Below, piece after piece: positions 8,829-17,690 of a stretch of 64,000 nucleotides of DNA (positions within the stretch are counted from its first letter, which is position 1; each line of letters begins with the position of its first letter). The notes beneath the pieces were generated by a model. That model did no database searches, had not been told where the DNA came from, and saw nothing but the letters and a program-made list of their open reading frames with translations. The translations under genes and the position numbers were made by a program. The DNA comes from JAKAWQ01 sp963840545 (GTDB taxonomy: Bacteria > Pseudomonadota > Alphaproteobacteria > Acetobacterales > Acetobacteraceae): positions 58,652 through 122,651 of the forward strand of contig CAWIZE010000015.1 in assembly GCA_963840545.1 (NCBI GenBank). The letters are read 5' to 3'.

Positions 8829-9749
8829 TCAGACGGGATCCCAGCAGAAAACGTCGCCGCTGCGATCGAGCGAGAGGAAGGAGGGTTTCAGCGCCGGCAC
8901 CGCGTATTCGGCGATCATCTCCGGCGTCCAGCCCGCGGCGCGATGGATGGAGCGCAGCGGCCGGCTCTGGCTCATGAGAAAGATCTCGTGGTGGCGCGTG
9001 GCAAAGATCTGCCCGGTGATGCCCCGCGCCGCGTCGGATGCGAGGAAGACCGCCATCGGTGCGTTCTTGTCCGGCGTCATCTGCTGGATGCGCGCAACGC
9101 GGGCCTGCTGCTCGGGCGTCTCGGCCGGGATCGAGCCCGTCATGCGGCTCCAGGCGAACGGGGAAATGCAGTTGGAGCGGACATGGAAGCGCTCCATGTC
9201 GAGTGCGATGGATTTCGCGAGCGCGGCGATGCCGAGCTTGGCCGCGGAATAGTTCGCCTGGCCGAAATTTCCGATCAGGCCCGAGGTGCTCGTCATGTGC
9301 ACATAGGCGCCGCTCTCCTGCTTGCGGAAATGCTCGGCGGCGGCGCGGCTGACGAAGAAGCTGCCGTTGAGATGGACGTTGATGACGGCGAGCCAGTCCT
9401 CGGGCGACATGCGGTGGAAGATCACGTCGCGGAGAATGCCGGCATTGTTGACGACGATGTCGATCCGGCCGAACGCGTCGAGCGCGGCCTGGACGATTTT
9501 CTTGGCCGAGCCCCATTCGGCGACCGAATCGGTGCTGACGGCGGCCTTGCCTCCGGCCTGCTCGATGATCGCTTTCGTCTGCTCGGCCGGTGTGGCGGAG
9601 TTGCCTTCGCCGGAGAGCGAGGCACCGATATCGTTGATCAGCACGGCGGCGCCGGAGGCGGCCATCGCCACCGCGATCGCCCGGCCGATGCCGCCGCCGG
9701 CGCCGGTGACCAGCGCAACCTTGCCTTCGAGCATCGGCCGATCCGCCAT
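8829..9749 (-). CDS. Short-chain dehydrogenase/reductase (hydroxyacyl-CoA dehydrogenase-like)
   Basis: A 306-residue classical SDR: nucleotide motif VTGAGGGIGRA (residues 14-24), NNAG, and catalytic YSAAK. The opening GKVALVTGAGGGIGRAIA followed by VLINDIGASLSGEG resembles the N-terminal domain of peroxisomal multifunctional enzyme type 2 and its bacterial single-domain relatives, which act on 3-hydroxyacyl-CoAs. The C-terminal extension beyond about residue 240 is longer than in minimal SDRs. The start has a GGGAGGA ribosome site. Immediately followed by the acyl-CoA dehydrogenase, so beta-oxidation of a specific acyl-CoA is a reasonable inference; the substrate is unknown. Confidence 0.85.
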   Translation of the reverse strand: MADRPMLEGKVALVTGAGGGIGRAIAVAMAASGAAVLINDIGASLSGEGNSATPAEQTKAIIEQAGGKAAVSTDSVAEWGSAKKIVQAALDAFGRIDIVVNNAGILRDVIFHRMSPEDWLAVINVHLNGSFFVSRAAAEHFRKQESGAYVHMTSTSGLIGNFGQANYSAAKLGIAALAKSIALDMERFHVRSNCISPFAWSRMTGSIPAETPEQQARVARIQQMTPDKNAPMAVFLASDAARGITGQIFATRHHEIFLMSQSRPLRSIHRAAGWTPEMIAEYAVPALKPSFLSLDRSGDVFCWDPV

Positions 9750-9817
9750 GCGTTCCTCCCGCTCTTGCGACGCCAGACGTTAGGGGGCCGGCGCCGGGTT
9801 GTGAACCGGGGCCCAGG

Positions 9818-9880
9818 GAGGCGAAATCGGGGAGGCGAAATCGGGGCGGCGAAATCGGGGCGGCGAAATCAGGGCGGCGA
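9818..9880. repeat. 14-bp tandem repeat, 4.5 copies
   Basis: Units gaggcgaaatcggg, gaggcgaaatcggg, gcggcgaaatcggg, gcggcgaaatcagg and a partial fifth lie in the 179-base gap between the SDR start and the ketopantoate-reductase-like stop. The array probably separates two transcription units. No binding protein can be named. Confidence 0.9.
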
Positions 9881-9928
9881 GAGCGAAGAGGGCGAGGTCG
9901 CCGTCATGAAGCGCCGGGGCCGGCCCCT

Positions 9929-10906
9929 TCAGCCCGCGCCGCGCAGGCGGGCGCGCTGGCGGACCAGCCCGAGCAACGCGCGGCTGAGCGGCATCGTCTC
10001 GCCGACCCAGCCGCCCATCTCGACCACCGCGCCGAGCAGCGCCTCGATCTCGAGCGGCCGGCCGCGCTCGAGGTCCTGCAGCATCGAGGTCTTGTGGTGG
10101 CCGACCTCGGCGGCGCCGGCGATCCGCTTATCGACGTCGATCGCGAAGCGCACGCCGAGTTTTTCCGCGACCGCCTGGCCTTCGAGCATCATTGCCCGCA
10201 CGGTCTCGCGCGTGTCGGGGTCGGCAGTGATGACGTCGAGCGTCGCGGTGGTGAGCGTGCTGATGGGGTTGAAGGCCATGTTGCCCCAGAGCTTGATCCA
10301 GATCTCGTCGCGCAGCCGCGGCCGCACCGGCGCCTTGAAGCCGGCGGCGATGAGGAGCTCGGAAAGGCGCTGGGCGCGGGCGCTGCGCGCGCCGTCCAGC
10401 TCGCCCAAGCTGAACCGGTCGCCGTAAGTGTGGACGATGACGCCGGGCTCGGCGACCTCGGCGGCGGGGTAGATGATGCAGCCGAGGGTCTGCGTCGGCG
10501 GCAGCGCGTCCCACAGCGCGCCGTCCGGATCGACCGCAGCGACGCGGCGATCGGTGAAGGGGGCCGGCAGTCCGTAGCAGTACCACCACGGGATTCCGTT
10601 GACCGCGGCGACGATCACCGTCTCAGGCCCGATCAGTGGGCGAAGCTGCGGCAAGGACGGCGCGAGGGAGTGCGCTTTCAGGGTGAGGACGAGATAATCC
10701 TGCGGGCCGAGGGAACGCGGGTCTTCGGCGAGCGCTGGCTGGACGGTGATGCGCTCCTCGCCGCTCACGAGCGTGAGGCCGTGGGCGCGCATCGCCGCGA
10801 GATGGGGGCCGCGCGCGACCACCGAAACCCTGGTGCCGACGGCTTCGAGCCGGGCGGCGAGGAGGCCGCCGATGGCGCCGGCGCCGAAAACGCAGATGCC
10901 CGGCAC
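9929..10906 (-). CDS. Ketopantoate reductase-like (ApbA/PanE family) dehydrogenase
   Basis: A 325-residue NADP-dependent reductase of the ApbA/PanE family. The N-terminal Rossmann motif ICVFGAGAIGGLLAARL (residues 4-20) and the C-terminal helical segment EIWIKLWGNMAFNPISTLT with the conserved Lys and Asn are clear. Family members reduce 2-dehydropantoate to pantoate, but paralogues in catabolic clusters act on other 2-oxoacids. Because it lies seven bases after a CoA-ligase gene and not with panBC, a role on another 2-keto acid is equally likely. It starts with GTG. It forms a three-gene unit with the CoA ligase and the hydrolase upstream. Confidence 0.8.
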   Translation of the reverse strand: MPGICVFGAGAIGGLLAARLEAVGTRVSVVARGPHLAAMRAHGLTLVSGEERITVQPALAEDPRSLGPQDYLVLTLKAHSLAPSLPQLRPLIGPETVIVAAVNGIPWWYCYGLPAPFTDRRVAAVDPDGALWDALPPTQTLGCIIYPAAEVAEPGVIVHTYGDRFSLGELDGARSARAQRLSELLIAAGFKAPVRPRLRDEIWIKLWGNMAFNPISTLTTATLDVITADPDTRETVRAMMLEGQAVAEKLGVRFAIDVDKRIAGAAEVGHHKTSMLQDLERGRPLEIEALLGAVVEMGGWVGETMPLSRALLGLVRQRARLRGAG

Positions 10907-10912
10907 GCTTTT

Positions 10913-12463
10913 CTAACCCGTGAGGCCAAGTTTCCGGGCGAGGCCAATGCGCTGGAGCTTGCCCGTCGCGCCCTTCGGGATCTCCTTCATGAACAAGATC
11001 TTTCTCGGGACCTTGAAGTGGGCGAGACGGGTCGCGCAGAATTCCCGGATCTCGGTCTCGGTGACCGAGAGATCGTCCCGAACCACCACCACGGCCGCCA
11101 CCTCCTCGCCGAGCAGCGCGTGGGGCATCGCGAAGGTGACCACCTGGGCGAGCGCCGGATGGTCCATCAGCACGACATCGACCTCGAGCGGGCTGATCTT
11201 CTCCCCGCCGCGGTTGATGATCTCCTTGAGCCGGCCGGTGAGCCAGAGATAGCCGTCCGCGTCGAGCCGGCCCTGATCGCCGGTGCGGAACCAGCCGTTC
11301 GTGAAGGATTTTGCGTTGGCCTCGGGGTTGTCCGCGTAGCCCTTGGTGACGTCCGGGCCGCGGATCACGACCTCGCCGATCATAACCTCGCCTTGGGCGC
11401 CTTGGGGCAGGATCGTGCCCGCCTCGTCCATGATCGCGACCTCGGGTCCGGCCGCGGGGCCGACGCAGCCCGGCTTGCGCCGCCCCGGCGGCAGCGGGTT
11501 CGATGTCATCTGGTGGGTGGCCTCGGTCATGCCGTAGGACTCGATCACCGGTGCGCCGAACACGTCCTCGAGCTTGGCCATCACCTGCGGCGGCAGCGAG
11601 GAAGAGGAGGAGCGGATAAAACGGAGCTTCAGCGCCCGGGCACGGTCCCGCTCGCGCTCGGTGCGGCCAAGGATCGCCTGATGCATGGTCGGCACGGCGG
11701 TGTACCAGGTGGCGCCCACCTCTTCGGCCTGGCTCAGGAAGTGGATGGCGCTGAAGCCCGCCGAGCAGGCGACCGCGCCGCCGGCGGCGAGCGAGGAGAG
11801 GGTCGCGGCGATCAGGCCGTGGATGTGGAAGAGCGGCATGATGTTGAGGCAGAGATCGCCGGGGGCCAGGCGGAGCGTGGCGCCGATATGGCGCGCCGAG
11901 GCCGCCAGGTTGGCCCCCGTGAGCGGCACGATTTTCGGCCGCGCCGTGGTGCCCGAGGTGTGCAGGACGAGGGCTTCGTCCTCGGATTCCGCGGGTCCCC
12001 GATGGGTGGCCGGGCCAGGCGGCATCGCGCCCGCATCGAGGCGGAAGAGTCCGGCCGGCGCGGCAGGGTCGGAGGAGAGCTCGATCAGCGGGACGGAATG
12101 GCGGGCGGCGACGGCGCGGGCGGGTGACTCCCAGCCCTCCTGGATGAGCAGCGCCTTGGGCTTGAGGTCCGTGAGATAGAAGGAAAATTCCTCGTCCCGG
12201 TAGGCCGGGTTGAGAGGCGCTGCCGAGGCCGAAGCGGCGACGGCGAGGAAGGCGGCGGCCATCTCGGGCCCGTTGGGCAGCACGATGGCGACCCGGTCGC
12301 CCCGGCCGATGCCGACACCGTTCAGCGTTGCCCGCGTCTCCTCGAAGAGGCCGAGAACGCCGGAGAAATCGAGCCAGGGGCGGCCCGGACCTCCGCCGGG
12401 TGCGCCGATCGCGCGGGCGGCCGGGTCGCGCCGGGCGAGAAGCTCGGGAATCGTTCCAGCCAT
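10913..12463 (-). CDS. AMP-forming CoA ligase, oxalate-CoA-ligase-like
   Basis: A 516-residue member of the ANL superfamily that activates a carboxylate via an acyl-adenylate. The P-loop motif LHTSGTTARPKIVPLTGAN (around residue 170), IMPLFHIHGL, ESYGMTEATHQMTSNPLP, GWFRTGDQGRLDADGYLWLTGR and the C-terminal catalytic lysine in KGATGKLQR are all present. The TTARPK variant in place of TTGxPK and the ATHQMTSNPLPPG stretch match oxalyl-CoA synthetases of the Pcs60/oxalate-CoA ligase subgroup, so oxalate or a similar small acid is a plausible but unproven substrate. No formyl-CoA transferase or oxalyl-CoA decarboxylase is seen nearby. The start has a GGAGGA site. Confidence 0.85.
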   Translation of the reverse strand: MAGTIPELLARRDPAARAIGAPGGGPGRPWLDFSGVLGLFEETRATLNGVGIGRGDRVAIVLPNGPEMAAAFLAVAASASAAPLNPAYRDEEFSFYLTDLKPKALLIQEGWESPARAVAARHSVPLIELSSDPAAPAGLFRLDAGAMPPGPATHRGPAESEDEALVLHTSGTTARPKIVPLTGANLAASARHIGATLRLAPGDLCLNIMPLFHIHGLIAATLSSLAAGGAVACSAGFSAIHFLSQAEEVGATWYTAVPTMHQAILGRTERERDRARALKLRFIRSSSSSLPPQVMAKLEDVFGAPVIESYGMTEATHQMTSNPLPPGRRKPGCVGPAAGPEVAIMDEAGTILPQGAQGEVMIGEVVIRGPDVTKGYADNPEANAKSFTNGWFRTGDQGRLDADGYLWLTGRLKEIINRGGEKISPLEVDVVLMDHPALAQVVTFAMPHALLGEEVAAVVVVRDDLSVTETEIREFCATRLAHFKVPRKILFMKEIPKGATGKLQRIGLARKLGLTG

Positions 12464-12488
12464 TCGAATCCTCCCTGCCCGCTCGCGC

Positions 12489-13397
12489 TTACGCGCCCGC
12501 CGGCGCCGCCGCCATGATCGCGCCTGCCCTGGTTGCCGGATCGCGTTCGGTCCAGCGCCCGGCCTCGACGAGGCTCACGAAGTCGAGCACGGCGCGGTTG
12601 AATGCGTCCGGTTCCTCGAGATTAATCGTGTGGCCGGTGCGGGGGAACGTCATCAGGCCGGCGGTCGGGATCGCGCGCTTGAGGAAGAGGGAGGGCTCGA
12701 GCGAAGGCTCGTCCTCATCGCCGGCAATGATCAGGGTGGGCGCGCGCATCCGGCGGAATTTTTCCTCAAGATCGAAGAGATTGGGGCGCTCGCGCTGCAC
12801 GCCGAGCATGGTGAGGGAAGACCCCTCGGTGGAGTGCTCGGCGAGCTGGGCCTGGAACTCGGCATAGCCGCGCGGGTCCTTGGCGAGGAACTGCAGGCGC
12901 GTCGGGCCGCGGCTGTAGGTGAGCGCCCGCTTGGCCATCCCCTCGGCGCGGATGGCGGCGGCGACCGCCTCGACCTCGGCACGGAATTTTGCGCGCACCT
13001 CGCCCAAGCCCCGGGTGGGGCCGGCGCCGTAGCCGACGCCGGCGGCAGTGAGGCTCGCCGCCAGCGGCGCGTAGCGGAGGCCGAAATGGAGCGTGGCGAA
13101 AGCGCCCATCGAGAGGCCGACGATATGGGCCCGGGCGATCCCGAGGCCGCGGAGGATGGCGGCGATATCGTCGGTGGCGCGATCCTGGGAATAGGCGGCG
13201 GGGTCGTGCGGCACGTCGGAGGGCGGATAGCCGCGGGCATTGAAGGCGATGCAGCGATAGCGGCGGGCGAAGAAGCGGAGCTGCGGCTCCCAGCTTCGCA
13301 TGTCGCCCGCGAATTCGTGCACGAAGACCATCGGGAAGCCGCTGCCCGACTCGGTGTAGGCGAGTTTCTGTCCATCGTCGGTGCTGATGGCGGGCAT
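12489..13397 (-). CDS. Alpha/beta-hydrolase
   Basis: A 302-residue alpha/beta-hydrolase fold protein. The oxyanion segment FVHEFAGDMRSWEPQL, nucleophile elbow GLSMG (serine), acid region IIAGDEDEP and catalytic histidine in RTGHTINLEEPDAFNRAVLDF are all visible. The start at MPAISTDDGQKLAYTESG is preferred: the upstream extension in the same frame is Pro/Ser-rich and atypical. It leads the three-gene minus-strand unit with the CoA ligase and the PanE-like protein. It could be an ester, lactone or enol-lactone hydrolase feeding an acid to the ligase; the sequence alone does not decide. Confidence 0.82.
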   Translation of the reverse strand: MPAISTDDGQKLAYTESGSGFPMVFVHEFAGDMRSWEPQLRFFARRYRCIAFNARGYPPSDVPHDPAAYSQDRATDDIAAILRGLGIARAHIVGLSMGAFATLHFGLRYAPLAASLTAAGVGYGAGPTRGLGEVRAKFRAEVEAVAAAIRAEGMAKRALTYSRGPTRLQFLAKDPRGYAEFQAQLAEHSTEGSSLTMLGVQRERPNLFDLEEKFRRMRAPTLIIAGDEDEPSLEPSLFLKRAIPTAGLMTFPRTGHTINLEEPDAFNRAVLDFVSLVEAGRWTERDPATRAGAIMAAAPAGA

Positions 13398-13539
13398 GGG
13401 CGGATCCCCCGGGAAGGGGCGGAGGCTACAGCGGCAGGGGGAAGGTGCAACCCCCGGAAAGCGCCACCGAGGCGGCGGCGGCGGAGCGGCGCGGGGCCTT
13501 GACGAAGGCGGCGTCCTGGGCCATTTGCCGCAAACAGGA

Positions 13540-13560
13540 CCGAACGGGTCCGAATAGGGT
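13540..13560. promoter_or_regulatory. Candidate regulator site upstream of the suf operon
   Basis: An imperfect direct repeat, ccgaacgggt then ccgaatagggt, lies 37-57 bases before the Rrf2 start in the gap between two divergent genes. Its position suits an operator for the Rrf2 regulator or the promoter itself. No clear -35/-10 pair could be fitted, so the assignment is tentative. Confidence 0.2.
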
Positions 13561-13596
13561 TCGCAGGCGGACGGGCAGGCCGGCCCGGAGGACAGA

Positions 13597-14136
13597 ATGC
13601 TTCGCCTTTCCAAGCTCACCGACTACGCCGTGGTGGTGCTGGTGCGCCTCTCGGGCGGGGCTGCGGTGCAGACTTCGCCCGGCGTCGCCGGGGCGACCGG
13701 CATCCCCGAGCCGACGGTCGCCAAGGTGCTGAAGGCGCTGGCGGCCAGCGGGCTGGTCTCATCGCAGCGCGGCGCGCATGGCGGATACCGGCTGAGCCGG
13801 CCGCTCGGGACGATCCCGATCGCCGCGGTGATCGCGGCGATCGATGGGCCGATCGCGCTGACGGCCTGCGTGGACGGGTCGCTCACGAGCTGCGAGGTGC
13901 TCGGGCTCTGCCCCGTGCGCGGCCGGTGGGATCCGGTGAATACGGCCATCCGCGAGGCGCTGACGGCGATCACGCTCGCCGATATGCAGCAGGCCGCCAT
14001 CCCGCGTGCCTTCCGCGTTCCGCCGTCTGGCGCCGCCGTTGCTGGCGCTGCCGTTCCTGGCGCCGCCGTTCCTGGCACCGTCCCAGGGCCGATCGGCGAG
14101 CCGGCGAGTGCCTCTTCCCTCCCCGTTGCCGAATAG
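13597..14136 (+). CDS. Rrf2-family Fe-S-responsive regulator of the suf operon
   Basis: A 179-residue Rrf2 protein. The winged-helix domain fills residues 1-75 (KLTDYAVVVLVRLS, then PTVAKVLKALAASGLVSSQRGAHGGYRLSRP). Three cysteines at 91, 99 and 105 are spaced like the Fe-S ligands of IscR/RirA/SufR-type regulators, so it probably senses cluster or iron status and controls the genes behind it. The last 40 residues are a low-complexity Ala/Pro/Gly tail made by short DNA repeats and are not part of the family. A GGAGGA site precedes the ATG, and sufB begins six bases after the stop. Confidence 0.88.
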   Translation: MLRLSKLTDYAVVVLVRLSGGAAVQTSPGVAGATGIPEPTVAKVLKALAASGLVSSQRGAHGGYRLSRPLGTIPIAAVIAAIDGPIALTACVDGSLTSCEVLGLCPVRGRWDPVNTAIREALTAITLADMQQAAIPRAFRVPPSGAAVAGAAVPGAAVPGTVPGPIGEPASASSLPVAE

Positions 14137-14142
14137 GGTGCC

Positions 14143-15609
14143 ATGCCAGCCGTTGCCGAAACCATCGAGACCGTCAGCGCCGTCACCGAGGGCGGCTACA
14201 AGTGGGGCTTCGAGACGGAGATCGAGACCGAGCTCGCCCCCAAGGGGCTCTCGGACGATACGATCCGCCTGATCTCCGCGCACAAGGAGGAGCCCGAGTG
14301 GCTGCTCGCCTGGCGGCTCAAGGCCTTCGCCGCCTGGCAGACCATGACCGAGCAGCATTGGGCGCGGGTCACGCACCCGCCGATCGACTACCAGGACATC
14401 CACTATTATGCGGCGCCGAAGAGGAAGGCGCCGAAGAGCCTCGCGGAGGTCGATCCGGAGCTCTTGCGCACCTACGAGAAGCTCGGCATCCCGCTTTCGG
14501 AGCGGGCGGCGCTCGCCGGGGTCGAGGGCGGGCAGGTCGCGGTGGACGCGGTGTTCGACAGCGTCTCGGTGGCGACGACGTTCCGCGCGAGCCTCGCCAA
14601 GGCAGGCGTGATCTTCTGCCCGATCAGCGAGGCGGTGCACGAGCACCCCGAGCTGGTGCGGCGCTATCTCGGCAGCGTGGTGCCGGCGGGCGATAATTTC
14701 TTCGCCGCGCTCAATTCCGCGGTGTTCACCGACGGCAGCTTCGTCTTCATCCCCAAGGGCGTGCGCTGCCCGATGGAGCTTTCGACCTATTTCCGCATCA
14801 ATGCCCGCTCGACCGGCCAGTTCGAGCGGACGCTGATCATCGCCGAGGACAACGCCTACGTCTCCTATCTCGAAGGCTGCACCGCGCCGATGCGCGACGA
14901 GAACCAGCTCCACGCCGCGGTCGTCGAGCTGGTGGCGATGGACGAGGCCGAGATCAAATACAGCACGGTGCAGAACTGGTATCCGGGCGATGCCGCGGGC
15001 CGCGGCGGGATCTACAACTTCGTCACCAAGCGCGGCGCCTGCCGCGGGCGGCGGAGCAAGATCTCCTGGACGCAGGTGGAGACCGGCTCGGCGATCACCT
15101 GGAAATATCCCTCCTGCATCCTGCAGGGCGAGGGCAGCCACGGTGCCTTCTATTCGGTGGCGGTGACCAACAACCACCAGCAGGCCGACACCGGCACGAA
15201 GATGATCCATATCGGGGCGAACACCTCGAGCACGATCGTCTCGAAGGGGATCAGCGCCGGGCACTCGAACAACACCTATCGGGGGCTGGTGCGGATCATG
15301 CCGCGGGCGGCCAACGCGCGGAACTTCACCCAGTGCGACAGTCTGCTGATCGGCGACAAGTGCGGGGCGCATACCGTGCCCTATATCGAGAGCCGCAACC
15401 GGACCGCGCGGGTGGAGCACGAGGCGACGACCTCGAAGATCGCCGATGACCAGCTCTTCTATTGCCGCAGCCGCGGGCTCTCGGAAGAGGATTCGGTCAA
15501 TCTGATCGTCAACGGGTTCTGCCGCGAGGTTTTCAAGGAGCTGCCGATGGAGTTCGCCGTCGAGGCGCAGAAGCTGCTGGCCGTGAGCCTCGAAGGCTCG
15601 GTTGGCTGA
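14143..15609 (+). CDS. sufB: SufB, Fe-S scaffold subunit of SufBCD
   Basis: A 488-residue SufB of normal length. It forms the SufBC2D scaffold on which [4Fe-4S] clusters are built in the cytoplasm. Conserved SufB stretches are seen throughout, e.g. YYAAPKRK, VFIPKGVRCPMELSTYFRIN, YVSYLEGCTAPMRDENQLHAA and the beta-helix core with NFTQCDSLLIGDKCGAHTVPY containing the conserved cysteine, then LFYCRSRGLSEEDS near the end. Second gene of an eight-gene plus-strand operon; only 36 bases separate it from sufC. Confidence 0.97.
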   Translation: MPAVAETIETVSAVTEGGYKWGFETEIETELAPKGLSDDTIRLISAHKEEPEWLLAWRLKAFAAWQTMTEQHWARVTHPPIDYQDIHYYAAPKRKAPKSLAEVDPELLRTYEKLGIPLSERAALAGVEGGQVAVDAVFDSVSVATTFRASLAKAGVIFCPISEAVHEHPELVRRYLGSVVPAGDNFFAALNSAVFTDGSFVFIPKGVRCPMELSTYFRINARSTGQFERTLIIAEDNAYVSYLEGCTAPMRDENQLHAAVVELVAMDEAEIKYSTVQNWYPGDAAGRGGIYNFVTKRGACRGRRSKISWTQVETGSAITWKYPSCILQGEGSHGAFYSVAVTNNHQQADTGTKMIHIGANTSSTIVSKGISAGHSNNTYRGLVRIMPRAANARNFTQCDSLLIGDKCGAHTVPYIESRNRTARVEHEATTSKIADDQLFYCRSRGLSEEDSVNLIVNGFCREVFKELPMEFAVEAQKLLAVSLEGSVG

Positions 15610-15645
15610 GGCGCCGGGGAACTGAGACGATGGGGAACTGAAGCC

Positions 15646-16401
15646 ATGGCATTGCTCGAGATCGAGGGACTGCGCGCCGAGGTGGAGGGCAAGCCGATCT
15701 TGCGCGGGATCGACCTCACACTCCCGATCGGCGAGGTGCACGCGATCATGGGCCCGAACGGTTCGGGCAAATCGACGCTCGCCTATGTGCTCGCCGGGCG
15801 CGAGGGCTACATTGTGACCGGGGGCTCGGTGCGGCTCGACGGCGAGGACTTGCTGGCGATGGAGCCGGAGGTGCGCGCCGCCACCGGGGTCTTCCTCGCC
15901 TTCCAGTATCCGGTCGAGCTGCCGGGCGTGGGCAATGCGAATTTCCTCCGCACCGCGCTCAATGCGGTGCGGCGGGCGCGGGGCGAGAAGGAGATCGACG
16001 CCGTCAATTTCCTCAAAGAAGCGCGGGCGGCCCTGCGGCGGCTCTCGATGGCGGACGAGATGCTGAAGCGCAACGTCAATGTCGGCTTCTCGGGCGGCGA
16101 AAAGAAGCGGAACGAAGTGTTCCAGATGGCGCTTCTGAAGCCGCGGCTGGCGATCCTCGACGAGACGGACAGCGGGCTCGATATCGATGCGCTGAAGATC
16201 GTGGCGGAGGGAGTGAGTGCGCTCCGGGGCCCGGGCTTCTCGGCGCTCGTCATCACCCACTACCAGCGGCTGCTTGATCACATCGTGCCCGACCGGGTGC
16301 ACGTGCTGGCCGAAGGGCGGATCGTGCGGACGGGCGGGCCGGAGCTTGCGAAGGCGCTCGAGGCGAGCGGCTATGCCGGGCTCGCGGCGGAGGCGGCATG
16401 A
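15646..16401 (+). CDS. sufC: SufC, ATPase of the SufBCD complex
   Basis: A 251-residue ABC-type ATPase that powers SufBCD. The Walker A GPNGSGKST lies near residue 36, the signature is VGFSGGEKKRNEVFQ (SufC-specific form), and Walker B with its catalytic glutamate is LAILDETDSGLDIDAL. The H-loop histidine is in VITHYQRLLDHI. Length and motifs are standard. The stop overlaps the sufD start by four bases. Confidence 0.97.
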   Translation: MALLEIEGLRAEVEGKPILRGIDLTLPIGEVHAIMGPNGSGKSTLAYVLAGREGYIVTGGSVRLDGEDLLAMEPEVRAATGVFLAFQYPVELPGVGNANFLRTALNAVRRARGEKEIDAVNFLKEARAALRRLSMADEMLKRNVNVGFSGGEKKRNEVFQMALLKPRLAILDETDSGLDIDALKIVAEGVSALRGPGFSALVITHYQRLLDHIVPDRVHVLAEGRIVRTGGPELAKALEASGYAGLAAEAA

Positions 16402-17690
16402 GCGCCGCGTTGCAAGCAACCGCGGAGGAGTTCGCCGCGCGCTACGGGAGGCTGGCGCCGCGCCTGCCCGGGCCGGCCGAGCCGCGGCGGCGCGCCGCCG
16501 CCATGTTGCGCGCGCGCGGGCTGCCCGATACGCATGACGAGGCCTTCCGCTTCACCAGCCTCCGCCCGCTCGCGGACGTGGCGTTCGCCGCGCCGACCCC
16601 AGGTGACGACGTACCATGGGACGATTTCGCGGACGAGGCGGCGCTCGCCGCGTTGCTGGCGGGGGCGCCGGCGAGCCAGGGGCCGCTCCTCGTTTTCGCC
16701 AACGGGCGGTTCCAGGGCGCGCGGTCGCGTCTGCCGGAGGGGTTTCGCGTGACGTCCTTCGCCGCCGAACCGGCGCTCGGAGGCGCGGAGGATGCCGAGG
16801 AGCCGCTGGTCGCGCTCAACACCATGCTCGCCGAGGACGGCGCGGTGATCTCGGTGCCCGAGGGGGTTGACGGCGGCACGCTCGTGCTCCTCTCGCTTGG
16901 CGCCGGCGTTGCGGGCCGGGCGGTGGATTTCCATCCGCGGCATCGTTTGCACCTCGCCGCCGGCGCACGGCTGGCGCTCGTCGAGATCGCGCTCGGCGAG
17001 GGCATCTATCTGCACAACCCGGTGATGGAGGTGGCGCTCGGGCCCGCGGCGAGGCTCACCCATCTGAGGCTGCAGAACGAGTCAATGCGCGCTTTCCATC
17101 TCGCGAGCCTGCACGTCGCTCTTGCAGCGCGGGCGGCGTACGAGGGGTTTTTGCTCGTCTGCGGCGCCCGGCTCGCGCGGAGCGAGATCCATGTGGATGT
17201 CGCCGGCCCGGGCGCGGCGCTCACGATGAACGCGGCACAGCTCCTCGATGGCGAGCGGCACGCCGACATCACGACGGTGGTGCGGCATCTGGCGCCCGGC
17301 TGCTCGTCGCGCCAGACGGTGAAGAACGTCATCACCGGGCGGGCGCGGGCCGTGTTCCAGGGGAAGATCGCGGTCGCGCGCGCCGCCCAGCAGACCGACG
17401 GCTACCAGATGAACCAGGCGCTGCTGCTGTCGGACGAGGCGCAGGTGAACAGCAAGCCGGAACTGGAAATTTTCGCCGACGACGTGAAGTGCAGCCATGG
17501 CGCGACGGTGGGCGCGCTCGATCCAGACCAGCTCTTCTATCTCCGCAGCCGGGGCGTGCCGGACCAGCAGGCGCGGGCGATCCTGGTGCGCGCCTTCCTC
17601 GCCGAGCTGCTCGAAGGCATCCCGCACGCCTGGGGCCGCGCGGTCCTGGAGAACGAAGTGGATTCCTGGTGGAAGGACCGGCCGCTATGA
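16398..17690 (+). CDS. sufD: SufD, scaffold partner of SufB
   Basis: A 430-residue SufD. The C-terminal beta-helix region is characteristic: HADITTVVRHLAPGCSSRQTVKNV, ARAVFQGKIAVARAAQQTDGYQMNQALLLSD and NSKPELEIFADDVKCSHGATVGALDPDQLFYLRSRG (quoted in parts), with the conserved histidine after KCS. SufD pairs with SufB in the SufBC2D complex and is needed for iron acquisition. The N-terminal 150 residues are variable, as usual in the family. Its ATG overlaps the sufC stop and its stop overlaps the sufS start. Confidence 0.95.
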   Translation: MSAALQATAEEFAARYGRLAPRLPGPAEPRRRAAAMLRARGLPDTHDEAFRFTSLRPLADVAFAAPTPGDDVPWDDFADEAALAALLAGAPASQGPLLVFANGRFQGARSRLPEGFRVTSFAAEPALGGAEDAEEPLVALNTMLAEDGAVISVPEGVDGGTLVLLSLGAGVAGRAVDFHPRHRLHLAAGARLALVEIALGEGIYLHNPVMEVALGPAARLTHLRLQNESMRAFHLASLHVALAARAAYEGFLLVCGARLARSEIHVDVAGPGAALTMNAAQLLDGERHADITTVVRHLAPGCSSRQTVKNVITGRARAVFQGKIAVARAAQQTDGYQMNQALLLSDEAQVNSKPELEIFADDVKCSHGATVGALDPDQLFYLRSRGVPDQQARAILVRAFLAELLEGIPHAWGRAVLENEVDSWWKDRPL

